9,243 bases of DNA from Propionibacteriales bacterium (GCA_017882655.1 JADGPB010000069.1:1-9243), one strand, 5' to 3'. Counted from the stretch's first letter, positions 1 to 5,928 are shown. Numbers and translations: made by a program. Notes: generated from the letters alone by a model not told the origin.

Positions 1-107
1 CCACCGAAGGGGACCGACGGTTTCGCGCGATCGGCGGTGAGCGGCATGAGCCGCTTGCCTTCTCCACCAGCGAGAACGATGGACAGCGCATTCGGCCTCA
101 TTACCAT
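1..107 (-). CDS. glgC: Glucose-1-phosphate adenylyltransferase, N-terminus only (window edge)
   Basis: Only the first 35 codons are present; the rest lies beyond base 1. The translation holds the N-terminal nucleotide-binding signature of ADP-glucose pyrophosphorylases, LAGGEGKRLMPLT, followed by RAKPSVPFG. The enzyme makes ADP-glucose from glucose-1-phosphate and ATP in the cytosol, the committed step of bacterial alpha-glucan synthesis. Two in-frame ATGs exist, at 107 and 101. I choose 107 because a TAGGCT hexamer ends 6 nt before it, which fits a leaderless transcript; no Shine-Dalgarno sequence is visible for either start. The gene diverges from glgM, as Rv1213 diverges from Rv1212c in M. 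tuberculosis, and GlgM uses its product. The family call is confident, but nothing can be said of the missing catalytic and regulatory domains. Confidence 0.9.
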   Translation of the reverse strand, partial: MVMRPNALSIVLAGGEGKRLMPLTADRAKPSVPFG

Positions 108-113
108 GACGAC

Positions 114-119
114 AGCCTA
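114..119 (-). promoter_or_regulatory. Probable -10 box of leaderless glgC
   Basis: On the minus strand TAGGCT (a TANNNT actinobacterial -10) is followed by exactly 6 nt and then the ATG at 107, so transcription would begin at or within a base of the start codon. No recognisable -35 is present at 16-19 nt. The same spacing recurs at three other genes in this window. Confidence 0.5.
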
Positions 120-146
120 GTGAAGCCGCGCATACAACGGGCAGTG

Positions 147-167
147 ATTCGTCCAGGATTCACGAAT
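147..167. promoter_or_regulatory. Inverted repeat ATTCGT-N9-ACGAAT between glgC and glgM
   Basis: Perfect 6-bp arms lie at 147-152 and 162-167 with a 9-nt spacer, inside the shared glgC/glgM intergenic region. Position and shape suit a dimeric repressor or activator site acting on both genes, but arms this short can occur by chance and I do not recognise the motif. Confidence 0.25.
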
Positions 168-203
168 GGGCCGCCAACAGTCCCCTCGCGGGCCTCGTTG
201 TGG

Positions 204-209
204 CAGGCT
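204..209 (+). promoter_or_regulatory. Possible -10 box of glgM
   Basis: CAGGCT lies 7 nt before the ATG at 217. It differs from the glgC -10 (TAGGCT) only at the first base and sits at nearly the same distance, so a leaderless start is plausible. The missing T at position 1 and the absent -35 make this weaker than the other promoter calls. Confidence 0.3.
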
Positions 210-216
210 CCCGATC

Positions 217-1413
217 ATGAGCATGCGTGTTTCGATTCTCACCCGTGAGTACCCGCCGTACATCTATGGCGGCGCCGGGGTCCATGTCGGCCAGCTCGTC
301 CCGCAGCTTCGCGCGCTGTGCGACCTGGTCGACGTGCAGTGCATGGGAGAGCCGCGGGAAGGCGCCGTGGCACATGCGGAGACGTACCCTCCGGGAGCCA
401 ACCAGGCCGTCCGCACGCTCGGTGCCGACGTCTCGATGGCGGCCGCGATCCCCGAGGTCGACGTCATCCATGCGCACACCTGGTACACCCAGTTCGCCGG
501 CCTGGTCGCCGGACGGCTGCTCGACGTACCGACAGTCGTCACCGCTCACTCTCTCGAGCCTGACCGCCCCTGGAAGGCCGAGCAGCTCGCCGGCGGCTAC
601 CGGGTGAGCTCGTGGATCGAGAAGATGGCGTACGAGCAGGCCGACGCGGTCATCGCGGTCAGCGAGGCCATGATCGCCAACATCCTCGCCGCCTACCCGC
701 TCGTCGACCGGGCGAAGATCCACGTGGTGAAGAACGGCATCGACCCCGACGAGTTCAAGCCGGATCCCGCGACCGACGTCGTCGACTCGCTGGGCATCGA
801 CCGCGACCACCCGGTGGTCGTCTTCGTCGGTCGGATCACGCGCCAGAAGGGCCTGGTTCACCTCGTCCGCGCGGCCGGCGACCTCGACCCCGACACGCAG
901 CTCGTCCTGCTGGCCGGCGCTCCCGACACCCCGGAGATTGCCGCGGAGTTCGAGGAGGCGTTCGGCGAGCTCGAGGCGTCCCGGCCGGGCCGGGTGATCT
1001 GGGTACGGGAGATGCTGCCCCGCGAGTCCGTACGCCAGGTCCTCACGCACGCGACCCTGTTCGCCTGCCCCTCGATCTACGAGCCGCTCGGCATCGTCAA
1101 CCTCGAGGCGATGGCGTGCGAGACCGCCGTTGTCGCGTCAGCGGTCGGTGGCATCCCCGAGGTCGTCGTGGACGGTACGACAGGGCTGCTCGTCCCGTAC
1201 GACCCGAACCGGGCCTCCGACCCTGCCTACATAGCCGACTTCGAGCGGCAGCTCGCGGAGGGCATCAACGCGCTCACCCGAGACCCGGCTCGCGCGAAGG
1301 CCATGGGTCTGGCTGGCCGGCAGCGCTGCATCGACGAGTTCTCGTGGAGCGCGATCGCGAAGCAGACGGTGGACGTGTACGAAAAGGCGATCGTCGCGTA
1401 CAAGGCACGTTGA
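217..1413 (+). CDS. glgM: GT4 glycosyltransferase: alpha-maltose-1-phosphate synthase / actinobacterial glycogen synthase
   Basis: This 398-aa protein is of the actinobacterial glycogen synthase type (Rv1212c-like). Known members use ADP-glucose; the mycobacterial enzyme transfers glucose to glucose-1-phosphate to give maltose-1-phosphate, the GlgE substrate. The N-terminal GT-B lobe has the glycine loop GGAGVHVGQL (residues 18-27) and VDVIHAHTWYT (81-91). The C-terminal lobe has VFVGRITRQKG with R206 and K211, and the GT4 EX7E pair E289/E297 within EPLGIVNLE, followed by VGGIPEVV. I start at ATG 217 (MSMRVSILTREYPP) rather than the in-frame ATG at 166, because the extra 17 residues are Arg/Pro-rich and unlike the family; ATG 223 is also possible. 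It diverges from glgC, which supplies its donor. Whether it makes M1P or elongates glycogen directly cannot be read from sequence. Confidence 0.93.
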   Translation: MSMRVSILTREYPPYIYGGAGVHVGQLVPQLRALCDLVDVQCMGEPREGAVAHAETYPPGANQAVRTLGADVSMAAAIPEVDVIHAHTWYTQFAGLVAGRLLDVPTVVTAHSLEPDRPWKAEQLAGGYRVSSWIEKMAYEQADAVIAVSEAMIANILAAYPLVDRAKIHVVKNGIDPDEFKPDPATDVVDSLGIDRDHPVVVFVGRITRQKGLVHLVRAAGDLDPDTQLVLLAGAPDTPEIAAEFEEAFGELEASRPGRVIWVREMLPRESVRQVLTHATLFACPSIYEPLGIVNLEAMACETAVVASAVGGIPEVVVDGTTGLLVPYDPNRASDPAYIADFERQLAEGINALTRDPARAKAMGLAGRQRCIDEFSWSAIAKQTVDVYEKAIVAYKAR

Positions 1414-1415
1414 CA

Positions 1416-1458
1416 TGTGACAGCGCCCGCCGGGTCACTCCGGGCGGGCGCTGTCACA
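1416..1458. terminator. Perfect 16-bp hairpin, bidirectional terminator between glgM and the DUF3117 gene
   Basis: TGTGACAGCGCCCGCC (1416-1431) pairs perfectly with 1443-1458 around an 11-nt loop. The stem begins 3 nt after the glgM stop codon and lies 14 nt beyond the stop of the converging DUF3117 gene, so it can serve both. There is no T-tract on either side, as is common for actinobacterial terminators; it may instead act as an mRNA 3'-end stabiliser. Confidence 0.75.
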
Positions 1459-1472
1459 GGTCGGGCGAGGTC

Positions 1473-1640
1473 TCAGCCGACAACCCCTCGCAGGGCCTGG
1501 AGCAGGTCGGTCGCCTCCTGGGCGTTGAGTTCGACGACAAGACGCCCTCCGCCGTCGACTGGAACGCGCATGACGATTCCGCGGCCCTCCTTCGTGACCT
1601 CCATGGGTCCATCACCGGTTCGCGGCTTCATCGCGGCCAT
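1473..1640 (-). CDS. DUF3117 domain small protein
   Basis: This 55-aa protein begins MAAMKPRTGDGPMEVTKEG and continues GRGIVMRVPVDGGGRLVVEL before a short acidic helix ending ALRGVVG. That matches the DUF3117 family of short actinobacterial proteins of unknown function (Rv1211 in M. tuberculosis). It has no signal peptide, membrane segment or cysteine. The glycine-rich centre and the VVEL segment suggest a small beta structure followed by a helix. A Shine-Dalgarno-like GAAAGG lies 9 nt before the ATG. It is the last gene of the minus-strand run, 34 nt after the DivIVA-domain gene, and converges on glgM. In M. tuberculosis a 3-methyladenine glycosylase gene (tagA) lies between these two; here it is absent. 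Function is unknown. Confidence 0.92.
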   Translation of the reverse strand: MAAMKPRTGDGPMEVTKEGRGIVMRVPVDGGGRLVVELNAQEATDLLQALRGVVG

Positions 1641-1649
1641 CGCGTCACA

Positions 1650-1655
1650 CCTTTC
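1650..1655 (-). promoter_or_regulatory. Ribosome binding site of the DUF3117 gene
   Basis: GAAAGG on the minus strand lies 9 nt before the ATG at 1640. It supports the start chosen for a gene of only 55 codons. Confidence 0.6.
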
Positions 1656-1674
1656 GTGTCAGTATCGGTGACCA

Positions 1675-1968
1675 TTATTCCAGGTCCTGAGGACCAGGGT
1701 TGGCCACGACCGGCCCGACGGCCTCTTCTTGATCGAGTTGATCCGCAAGACGGTGCAGCAATCCGTCGACCTGTTCCATCGAATAGCCGCGCGGTACGAC
1801 GGCGAACTGGAGGTCGCTGATGTCGGCGCCAGTGAGGCGTCCCGTAGCCGGGACCACCGGGTGTACGCGGTCGTCGACGACGTCCGGCATCTCCCCGAAG
1901 CGGCCCGTCGTAGCCGCTGCAGCGAGCCCGATGACCCCGATTGCGAGCGCGGCGAGGATCCATTCCAT
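1675..1968 (-). CDS. Short membrane-anchored DivIVA-domain protein
   Basis: The protein has 97 aa. Residues 3-22 (WILAALAIGVIGLAAAAT) form one hydrophobic segment, probably a membrane anchor with the rest in the cytoplasm. Residues 50-80 carry the DivIVA N-terminal signature: ISDLQFAVVPRGYSMEQVDGLL, then a short coiled-coil-like helix. DivIVA proteins (Wag31 in mycobacteria) recognise curved membrane and organise polar growth. Here the long coiled coil is missing, so this is a DivIVA-like minimal protein (compare Rv1209), not the main polar scaffold. AGGAG lies 7 nt before the ATG, which is 10 nt after the stop of the LOG gene, so the two are probably co-transcribed. A role as a recruiter or adaptor for growth machinery is inference. 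Confidence 0.85.
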   Translation of the reverse strand: MEWILAALAIGVIGLAAAATTGRFGEMPDVVDDRVHPVVPATGRLTGADISDLQFAVVPRGYSMEQVDGLLHRLADQLDQEEAVGPVVANPGPQDLE

Positions 1969-1975
1969 GCCAGGT

Positions 1976-1980
1976 CTCCT
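1976..1980 (-). promoter_or_regulatory. Ribosome binding site of the DivIVA-domain gene, overlapping the LOG stop
   Basis: AGGAG on the minus strand lies 7 nt before the ATG at 1968 and overlaps the TAG stop of the LOG gene (1979-1981), which suggests translational coupling. Confidence 0.65.
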
Positions 1981-2734
1981 AGTTCGGGTCGCGGGCCGGC
2001 AGCGGCGGTACGGGGGTCAGCATCGCCTGGATCGTCTCCTCGACGGAGTCGGTGACGCGCAGCATGTCCAGGTCGTCGTCGGAGATGTAGCCCCCGGCCA
2101 GCACACAGTCCCGCAGCCAGGCAATCATCGGGGTCCAGTACTCGGTGCCGAACAGGACGATGGGAAAATGCGTCACCTTGCGGGTCTGCGAGAGAGTCAC
2201 GGCCTCGAAGAGCTCGTCGAACGTGCCGAACCCGCCGGGCATCACGACGAAGCCCTGGGAGTACTTGAGGAACATCGTCTTCCGCGCGAAGAAGTAGCGG
2301 AAGTTGATCCCGAGCGTCACGTACTTGTTGAGCGACTGCTCGAACGGCAGCTCGATGCCGAGGCCGACAGACGTGCCGCCCGCCTTGGCCGCTCCCTTGT
2401 TGGCCGCTTCCATGACACCGGGTCCGCCTCCCGTCATGACCGCGAGGCCCTCCTCCGCAAGGCGACGCCCGATCGTCTCCGCCGCCTCGTACATGGGATG
2501 GGTCCGCTTTGTGCGGGCACTTCCGAAGACGCTCACGGCAGGGCCGAGCTCAGCCAGGGTGCCGAATCCTTCGACGAACTCGGCCTGGATGCGCAGCACA
2601 CGCCAGGGATCAGCGTGGACCCAGTCGTTGGGGCCGTGACTGCTGAGCAGGCGCTGGTCGGTGGTCGTCGGCTGCCTGTCCGAGCGTCGCCGGATGACGG
2701 GGCCTTGGTTCTGGGTCTTCGACTCCTTGGGCAC
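1979..2734 (-). CDS. LOG family protein (cytokinin riboside 5'-monophosphate phosphoribohydrolase)
   Basis: This 251-aa protein has both LOG/TIGR00730 signatures: GGGPGVMEAANKGA (residues 102-115) and PGGFGTFDE (166-174), the PGGxGTxxE motif. R151 and E174 match the residues implicated in catalysis. Characterised LOG enzymes hydrolyse N6-modified AMP to free base plus ribose-5-phosphate, and the M. tuberculosis Rv1205 homologue acts in cytokinin production; the substrate here is unproven. The first ~40 residues are a polar, basic extension. I start at GTG 2734 because upstream codons in this frame are antisense to dapE and a TACGCT hexamer sits 6 nt before the GTG; no Shine-Dalgarno is visible. 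The gene starts 29 nt after the dapE stop, so it may be read both from its own promoter and by read-through. Confidence 0.9.
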   Translation of the reverse strand: MPKESKTQNQGPVIRRRSDRQPTTTDQRLLSSHGPNDWVHADPWRVLRIQAEFVEGFGTLAELGPAVSVFGSARTKRTHPMYEAAETIGRRLAEEGLAVMTGGGPGVMEAANKGAAKAGGTSVGLGIELPFEQSLNKYVTLGINFRYFFARKTMFLKYSQGFVVMPGGFGTFDELFEAVTLSQTRKVTHFPIVLFGTEYWTPMIAWLRDCVLAGGYISDDDLDMLRVTDSVEETIQAMLTPVPPLPARDPN

Positions 2735-2740
2735 GGCACG

Positions 2741-2746
2741 AGCGTA
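2741..2746 (-). promoter_or_regulatory. Probable -10 box of leaderless LOG gene
   Basis: TACGCT on the minus strand is followed by exactly 6 nt and then the GTG at 2734. It lies in the 29-nt gap after dapE, so the LOG gene may have its own promoter within the operon. No clear -35 is seen. Confidence 0.45.
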
Positions 2747-2763
2747 GCGGCCCGTGGGCGCCG

Positions 2764-3831
2764 TTAGGCGGTGAGCCAGCGCACGAGCGCGTCTCGACAC
2801 GTGAACAGATCGCCCACCCGGCAGTGCTCGTCGTCGGCGTGGGCCTGGTTGGGATTGGCCGGCCCGTAGTTGACCGCCGGGATGCCGAGCGCCGAGAACC
2901 GGGCGACATCGGTCCAGCCGTACTTCGGACGAGGTTCTCCCCCGACGGCCACCGCGAAAGCCTGGGCAGCGGGCAGGTCGAGCCCGGGACGCGCGCCGAG
3001 CGCGATGTCGAGCAGCTCGACGTCGTACCCCTCGAACAGCCGCTGCACCTCGCCGAGCGCGGCGGACTCGTCCTTGTCGGGGGCGAAACGGTAGTTGACG
3101 ACCACCTCGCAGCGGTCCGGTACGACGTTGCCGGCGATGCCTCCCGAGATGGCCACGGCGTTCATGCCTTCGCGGTAGAGAAGACCGTCGACAAGGACCT
3201 GCGCCGGTTCGTACGCCTCGAGCCGGCGCAGCACCTCGCCCGCGGCATGGATGGCGTTGCTCCCCAGCCAGGACCGTGCGGAGTGGGCCGCCCGGCCGGA
3301 GGTACCCACGACGACCCGGAGCGTGCCCTGGCAGCCACCCTCGATGGCGGCGGCCGTGGGCTCCATGAGAACGGCGAGGTCGGCGGCGAGAAGCTCGGGA
3401 CGGGTCCTCGAGAGCCGGTTCAGGCCGTTGCGCTCCGCATCGACCTCCTCGTGGTCGTAGAAGATCCACGTGACGTCGCGTACGGGCTCGGCGACCGCAG
3501 CCGCGACCGCGAGCTGTACGGCGATGCCACCCTTCATGTCACAGGTGCCCCGTCCGTACACACGGTCCTCACCGTCGACGACCTGGCGCGAGCTGGGCAG
3601 GTTGTCTGCCACCGGCACGGTGTCGAGGTGTCCGGCGATCACGACCCGCTCGGCGCGCCCCAGGTGGGTACGGGCCACGAGCGCGTCCCCGTCGCGGATG
3701 ACCTCAAGGTGCGGCAACGCACGCAGGGCCTCCTCGACGAGGTCAGCGAGCGCCTTCTCGTTGCCACTCACCGACTCGATGTCGGTGATGGCGCGCAGCA
3801 GGTCGACGAGGTCGCCGGTGAGTTCGAGCAC
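2764..3831 (-). CDS. dapE: Succinyl-diaminopimelate desuccinylase
   Basis: This 355-aa M20 metallopeptidase of the Gram-positive/actinobacterial DapE type hydrolyses N-succinyl-LL-diaminopimelate to succinate and LL-DAP in the cytosol, for lysine and peptidoglycan. Di-zinc ligands and the catalytic acid are visible: AGHLDTVP (H68, D70), GRGTCDMKGG (D98), YDHEEVD (E128 as general base, E129), MEPT (E157) and HADDEH (H331). A dimerisation-lid region lies between GCQGTLRV and the C-terminal third. The start is GTG 3831, with TAGTTT 6 nt before it, indicating a leaderless transcript. The LOG gene follows after 29 nt. The neighbouring dapD and dapC supply its substrate, which supports DapE over another M20 amidohydrolase. 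Confidence 0.93.
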   Translation of the reverse strand: MLELTGDLVDLLRAITDIESVSGNEKALADLVEEALRALPHLEVIRDGDALVARTHLGRAERVVIAGHLDTVPVADNLPSSRQVVDGEDRVYGRGTCDMKGGIAVQLAVAAAVAEPVRDVTWIFYDHEEVDAERNGLNRLSRTRPELLAADLAVLMEPTAAAIEGGCQGTLRVVVGTSGRAAHSARSWLGSNAIHAAGEVLRRLEAYEPAQVLVDGLLYREGMNAVAISGGIAGNVVPDRCEVVVNYRFAPDKDESAALGEVQRLFEGYDVELLDIALGARPGLDLPAAQAFAVAVGGEPRPKYGWTDVARFSALGIPAVNYGPANPNQAHADDEHCRVGDLFTCRDALVRWLTA

Positions 3832-3837
3832 CCGCCC

Positions 3838-3843
3838 AAACTA
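3838..3843 (-). promoter_or_regulatory. Probable -10 box of leaderless dapE
   Basis: TAGTTT on the minus strand is followed by 6 nt (GGGCGG) and the GTG at 3831. It lies in the 34-nt gap after the aldo-keto reductase stop, so dapE can be transcribed independently of that gene. Confidence 0.5.
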
Positions 3844-3865
3844 GCCGGTCGACGCGGTCGTCGGC

Positions 3866-4843
3866 TCAGAAGTACGTGGGCTGCCGAATGGCGTACGGCT
3901 CCTGCAGGCGGACCAGCTCGTCGACGGTCAGATCGACGTCGAGGGCCGCCGCTGCGTCGGTGAGATGCTTCTCCTTGGTCGCGCCGACGATCGGTGCCGC
4001 CACGACGTCATTCTTCAGCACCCACGCCAGCCCGACCGTGGCCATCGACACGCCACGGGACTCCGCGATCGCCTGGACCGCGTCGACGATGTCCTTGTCG
4101 CTGTCGAGGAAGAGCGGACGACCGTTGAAGTCCGTGTCCGGGTTCTGGCTCCCCCGGCTCGTCGTCGCGTCGCCCCATGGGCGAGCCACTCGGCCACCTG
4201 CCAGGGGGCTCCACGGGATGCTGTCCACGCCCTGGAGGTCCAGGAGCGGGAACATCTCGCGCTCCTCCTCCCGCATGATCAGGTTGTACTGGTCCTGCAT
4301 CGAGATGAAGCGGGTCCAGCCGCCGAGGTCGGCCGCGTGCTGCATCGTGGCGAACTGCCACGCGTACATGCTGGAGGCGCCGATGTAGCGGACCTTCCCG
4401 GCCTTGATCACGTCGTGGAGCGCTTCCATCGTCTCCTCGACCGGCGTCTCGGGGTCGAAGCGGTGGATCTGGTAGAGGTCGATGTAGTCGGTGCCCAGCC
4501 GGGCCAGCGAGGCGTCGACCTGCTCCATCACCGCGCGACGCGACAATCCCTGGCCGCCGGGACCGTCGGACATCTTCCCGTTGAGCTTGGTGGCCAGGAC
4601 GATGTCCTCACGCCGCGTGTACTCCTTGATCGCGTGGCCCACGATCTGCTCGCTGCTGCCGTGCCCGTACACGTTGGCGGTGTCCCAGAACGTGATGCCC
4701 AGCTCGAGGGCTTTGCGGAAGATCGGCTCTGCCGCGTCCTGGTCGAGCGTCCAGCCCCTCTGGGATGCATCGCCGAAGCTCATGCAGCCCAGGCAGATCC
4801 GGCTGACCTTGAGTCCTGACGTTCCGAGTCGGGTGTAGTCCAT
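3866..4843 (-). CDS. Aldo/keto reductase, YajO-like
   Basis: This is a 325-aa cytosolic NAD(P)H-dependent oxidoreductase with an (alpha/beta)8 barrel. The full catalytic tetrad is visible: D54 and Y59 in FWDTANVYGHG, K86 in VLATK, H127 in LYQIHRFD. IPWSPLAGG and the late PIVGATKEKHL segment match cofactor-binding regions. Overall it resembles E. coli YajO (shared LCLGCMSFGD-like start, SMQDQYNLI and EEEREM segments), but the substrate is unknown. ATG 4843 has a good Shine-Dalgarno, AAGGAG, 8 nt upstream. It is inserted between dapE and dapD, which in M. tuberculosis are direct divergent neighbours (Rv1202/Rv1201c); a link to DAP synthesis is therefore not implied. It shares a ~150 bp divergent promoter region with dapD. 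Confidence 0.92.
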   Translation of the reverse strand: MDYTRLGTSGLKVSRICLGCMSFGDASQRGWTLDQDAAEPIFRKALELGITFWDTANVYGHGSSEQIVGHAIKEYTRREDIVLATKLNGKMSDGPGGQGLSRRAVMEQVDASLARLGTDYIDLYQIHRFDPETPVEETMEALHDVIKAGKVRYIGASSMYAWQFATMQHAADLGGWTRFISMQDQYNLIMREEEREMFPLLDLQGVDSIPWSPLAGGRVARPWGDATTSRGSQNPDTDFNGRPLFLDSDKDIVDAVQAIAESRGVSMATVGLAWVLKNDVVAAPIVGATKEKHLTDAAAALDVDLTVDELVRLQEPYAIRQPTYF

Positions 4844-4851
4844 CGGTGGGT

Positions 4852-4857
4852 CTCCTT
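4852..4857 (-). promoter_or_regulatory. Ribosome binding site of the aldo/keto reductase gene
   Basis: AAGGAG on the minus strand lies 8 nt before the ATG at 4843. This strong leader contrasts with the leaderless organisation of neighbouring dapE and dapD. Confidence 0.75.
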
Positions 4858-4899
4858 GTGCCTTGGGTGCAGGGTCGTGCGCACGTTCCCTGGACCGAG

Positions 4900-4949
4900 C
4901 CTGTCACAGGGATCAAGAGCGAGGCAGGCCCTGCCAGTACCCCTGCCAG
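4900..4949. promoter_or_regulatory. Cluster of short palindromes and a direct repeat in the aldo-keto reductase/dapD intergenic region
   Basis: CCTGT-C-ACAGG (4900-4910) and GGCAGG-C-CCTGCC (4923-4935) are two odd-length perfect palindromes. CCCTGCCAG occurs at 4929-4937 and again at 4941-4949, a 12-bp period. The block ends about 31 bp before the dapD -10 hexamer and within ~110 bp of the reductase start. It could bind a regulator of either gene; no named site is recognised. Confidence 0.3.
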
Positions 4950-4980
4950 CCGGAGGGATAGGGGCGTCGGCGGCCCGGGC

Positions 4981-4986
4981 TAGAGT
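4981..4986 (+). promoter_or_regulatory. Probable -10 box of leaderless dapD
   Basis: TAGAGT is followed by exactly 6 nt (TTGGCC) and the ATG at 4993. No Shine-Dalgarno lies upstream and no consensus -35 is evident. This also argues against the in-frame TTG at 4987 as the start. Confidence 0.5.
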
Positions 4987-4992
4987 TTGGCC

Positions 4993-5925
4993 ATGACCCA
5001 CACCGCCGCGCGCCCAGCTTGGGGCTGGGGCCTGGCATGCGTGCATGCGTCCGGACAGGTGCTTGACACCTGGTTCGCGGCCCCCGCGCTGGGCGCCTAC
5101 GACGGGCGCGAGGCTCCCCTCATGCTCCAGGTGACGACCGACGCCCGCCGCGAGACGCGTACCCAACCCATGATCGTCGAGATCGACCTCGACGTAGCGC
5201 CCGCGAGCGTCCCGGACGCCTACCTCCGACTGCACCTCCTGAGCCACCGGCTCGTGAAGCCTCGCGAGGTGAACCTCGACGGCATCTTCGGGGTCCTGCC
5301 AAACGTCGTGTGGACGAGCTCCGGTCCGTGCGCGGTGGACAACTTCGAGACCGTACGGGGGGCCTGTCGGTTCGCGGGCCAGCACCTCACCATCTTCGGC
5401 GTCGACAAGTTCCCGCGGATGGTCGACTACGTGGTGCCGAGCGGGGTACGGATCGCCGACGCCGATCGCGTACGCCTCGGCGCATACCTCGCCAGCGGCA
5501 CCACCGTGATGCACGAGGGATTCGTCAACTTCAACGCCGGCACGCTCGGCGTGTCGATGGTCGAAGGCCGGATCTCCGCGGGCGTGGTTGTCGGCGACGG
5601 CACGGACGTGGGTGGCGGCGCGTCGATCATGGGCACGCTGTCGGGTGGTGGCCAGGAGGTCATCACGATCGGCGAGCGGTGTCTGCTCGGCGCGGAGTCC
5701 GGCGTCGGGATCTCGCTGGGCGACGACTGCGTCATCGAGGCCGGTCTGTACGTGACGGCAGGCACGAAGGTGACGTTGCCGGACGGGCGCGTCGTCAAGG
5801 GCGCTGAGCTGTCCGGCATGTCCGGGCTTCTCTTCCTCCGCGACTCGGTCAGCGGCCGCGTCGAGGCGCGACCCCGTACGAACGGCGCGATCTCCCTCAA
5901 CGACGCTCTGCACACCAACGGCTGA
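4993..5925 (+). CDS. dapD: 2,3,4,5-tetrahydropyridine-2,6-dicarboxylate N-succinyltransferase
   Basis: This 310-aa protein is of the actinobacterial DapD type (Rv1201c-like), which differs from the E. coli form. It transfers succinyl from succinyl-CoA to tetrahydrodipicolinate, opening the succinylase branch to meso-DAP and lysine. The N-terminal domain covers about residues 1-130. From ~140 to 260 run imperfect hexapeptide repeats of a left-handed beta-helix (VRLGAYLASGTTV, ISAGVVVGDGTDVGGGASI, ITIGERCLLGAESGVGI). E191 in MVEGRIS corresponds to the active-site glutamate of the M. tuberculosis enzyme. The C-terminus LNDALH is also family-typical. Known members are trimers. Start ATG 4993 follows a -10-like TAGAGT by 6 nt. 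A lysozyme-like membrane protein gene follows after 3 nt, indicating one transcript. Confidence 0.94.
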   Translation: MTHTAARPAWGWGLACVHASGQVLDTWFAAPALGAYDGREAPLMLQVTTDARRETRTQPMIVEIDLDVAPASVPDAYLRLHLLSHRLVKPREVNLDGIFGVLPNVVWTSSGPCAVDNFETVRGACRFAGQHLTIFGVDKFPRMVDYVVPSGVRIADADRVRLGAYLASGTTVMHEGFVNFNAGTLGVSMVEGRISAGVVVGDGTDVGGGASIMGTLSGGGQEVITIGERCLLGAESGVGISLGDDCVIEAGLYVTAGTKVTLPDGRVVKGAELSGMSGLLFLRDSVSGRVEARPRTNGAISLNDALHTNG

Positions 5926-5928
5926 GTC

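Noticed and set aside
166..216. Upstream in-frame ATG extension of glgM by 17 residues
   Set aside because: The residues are Arg/Pro-rich and not family-like, and the candidate -10 box at 204-209 would fall inside the coding region.
160..1050. 296-aa minus-strand open frame antisense to glgM
   Set aside because: Arg/Asp/Val-rich low-complexity translation with no recognisable motif; a GC-driven shadow of a well-supported gene.
612..1820. 402-aa plus-strand open frame across glgM, the terminator and DUF3117
   Set aside because: Arg/Gly/Pro-rich, crosses a strong terminator hairpin and three real genes in other frames or strands.
1820..2767. 315-aa plus-strand open frame antisense to the LOG gene
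   Set aside because: No family motif, and the opposite strand carries both LOG signatures in the correct frame.
2735..3469. N-terminal ~245-residue extension of the LOG frame across dapE
   Set aside because: This part is a shifted frame of dapE (Arg-rich); LOG proteins of this type start near residue VPKESK, at the GTG at 2734.
2824..3963. 379-aa plus-strand open frame antisense to dapE
   Set aside because: No motif; the dapE metal ligands are all intact on the other strand.
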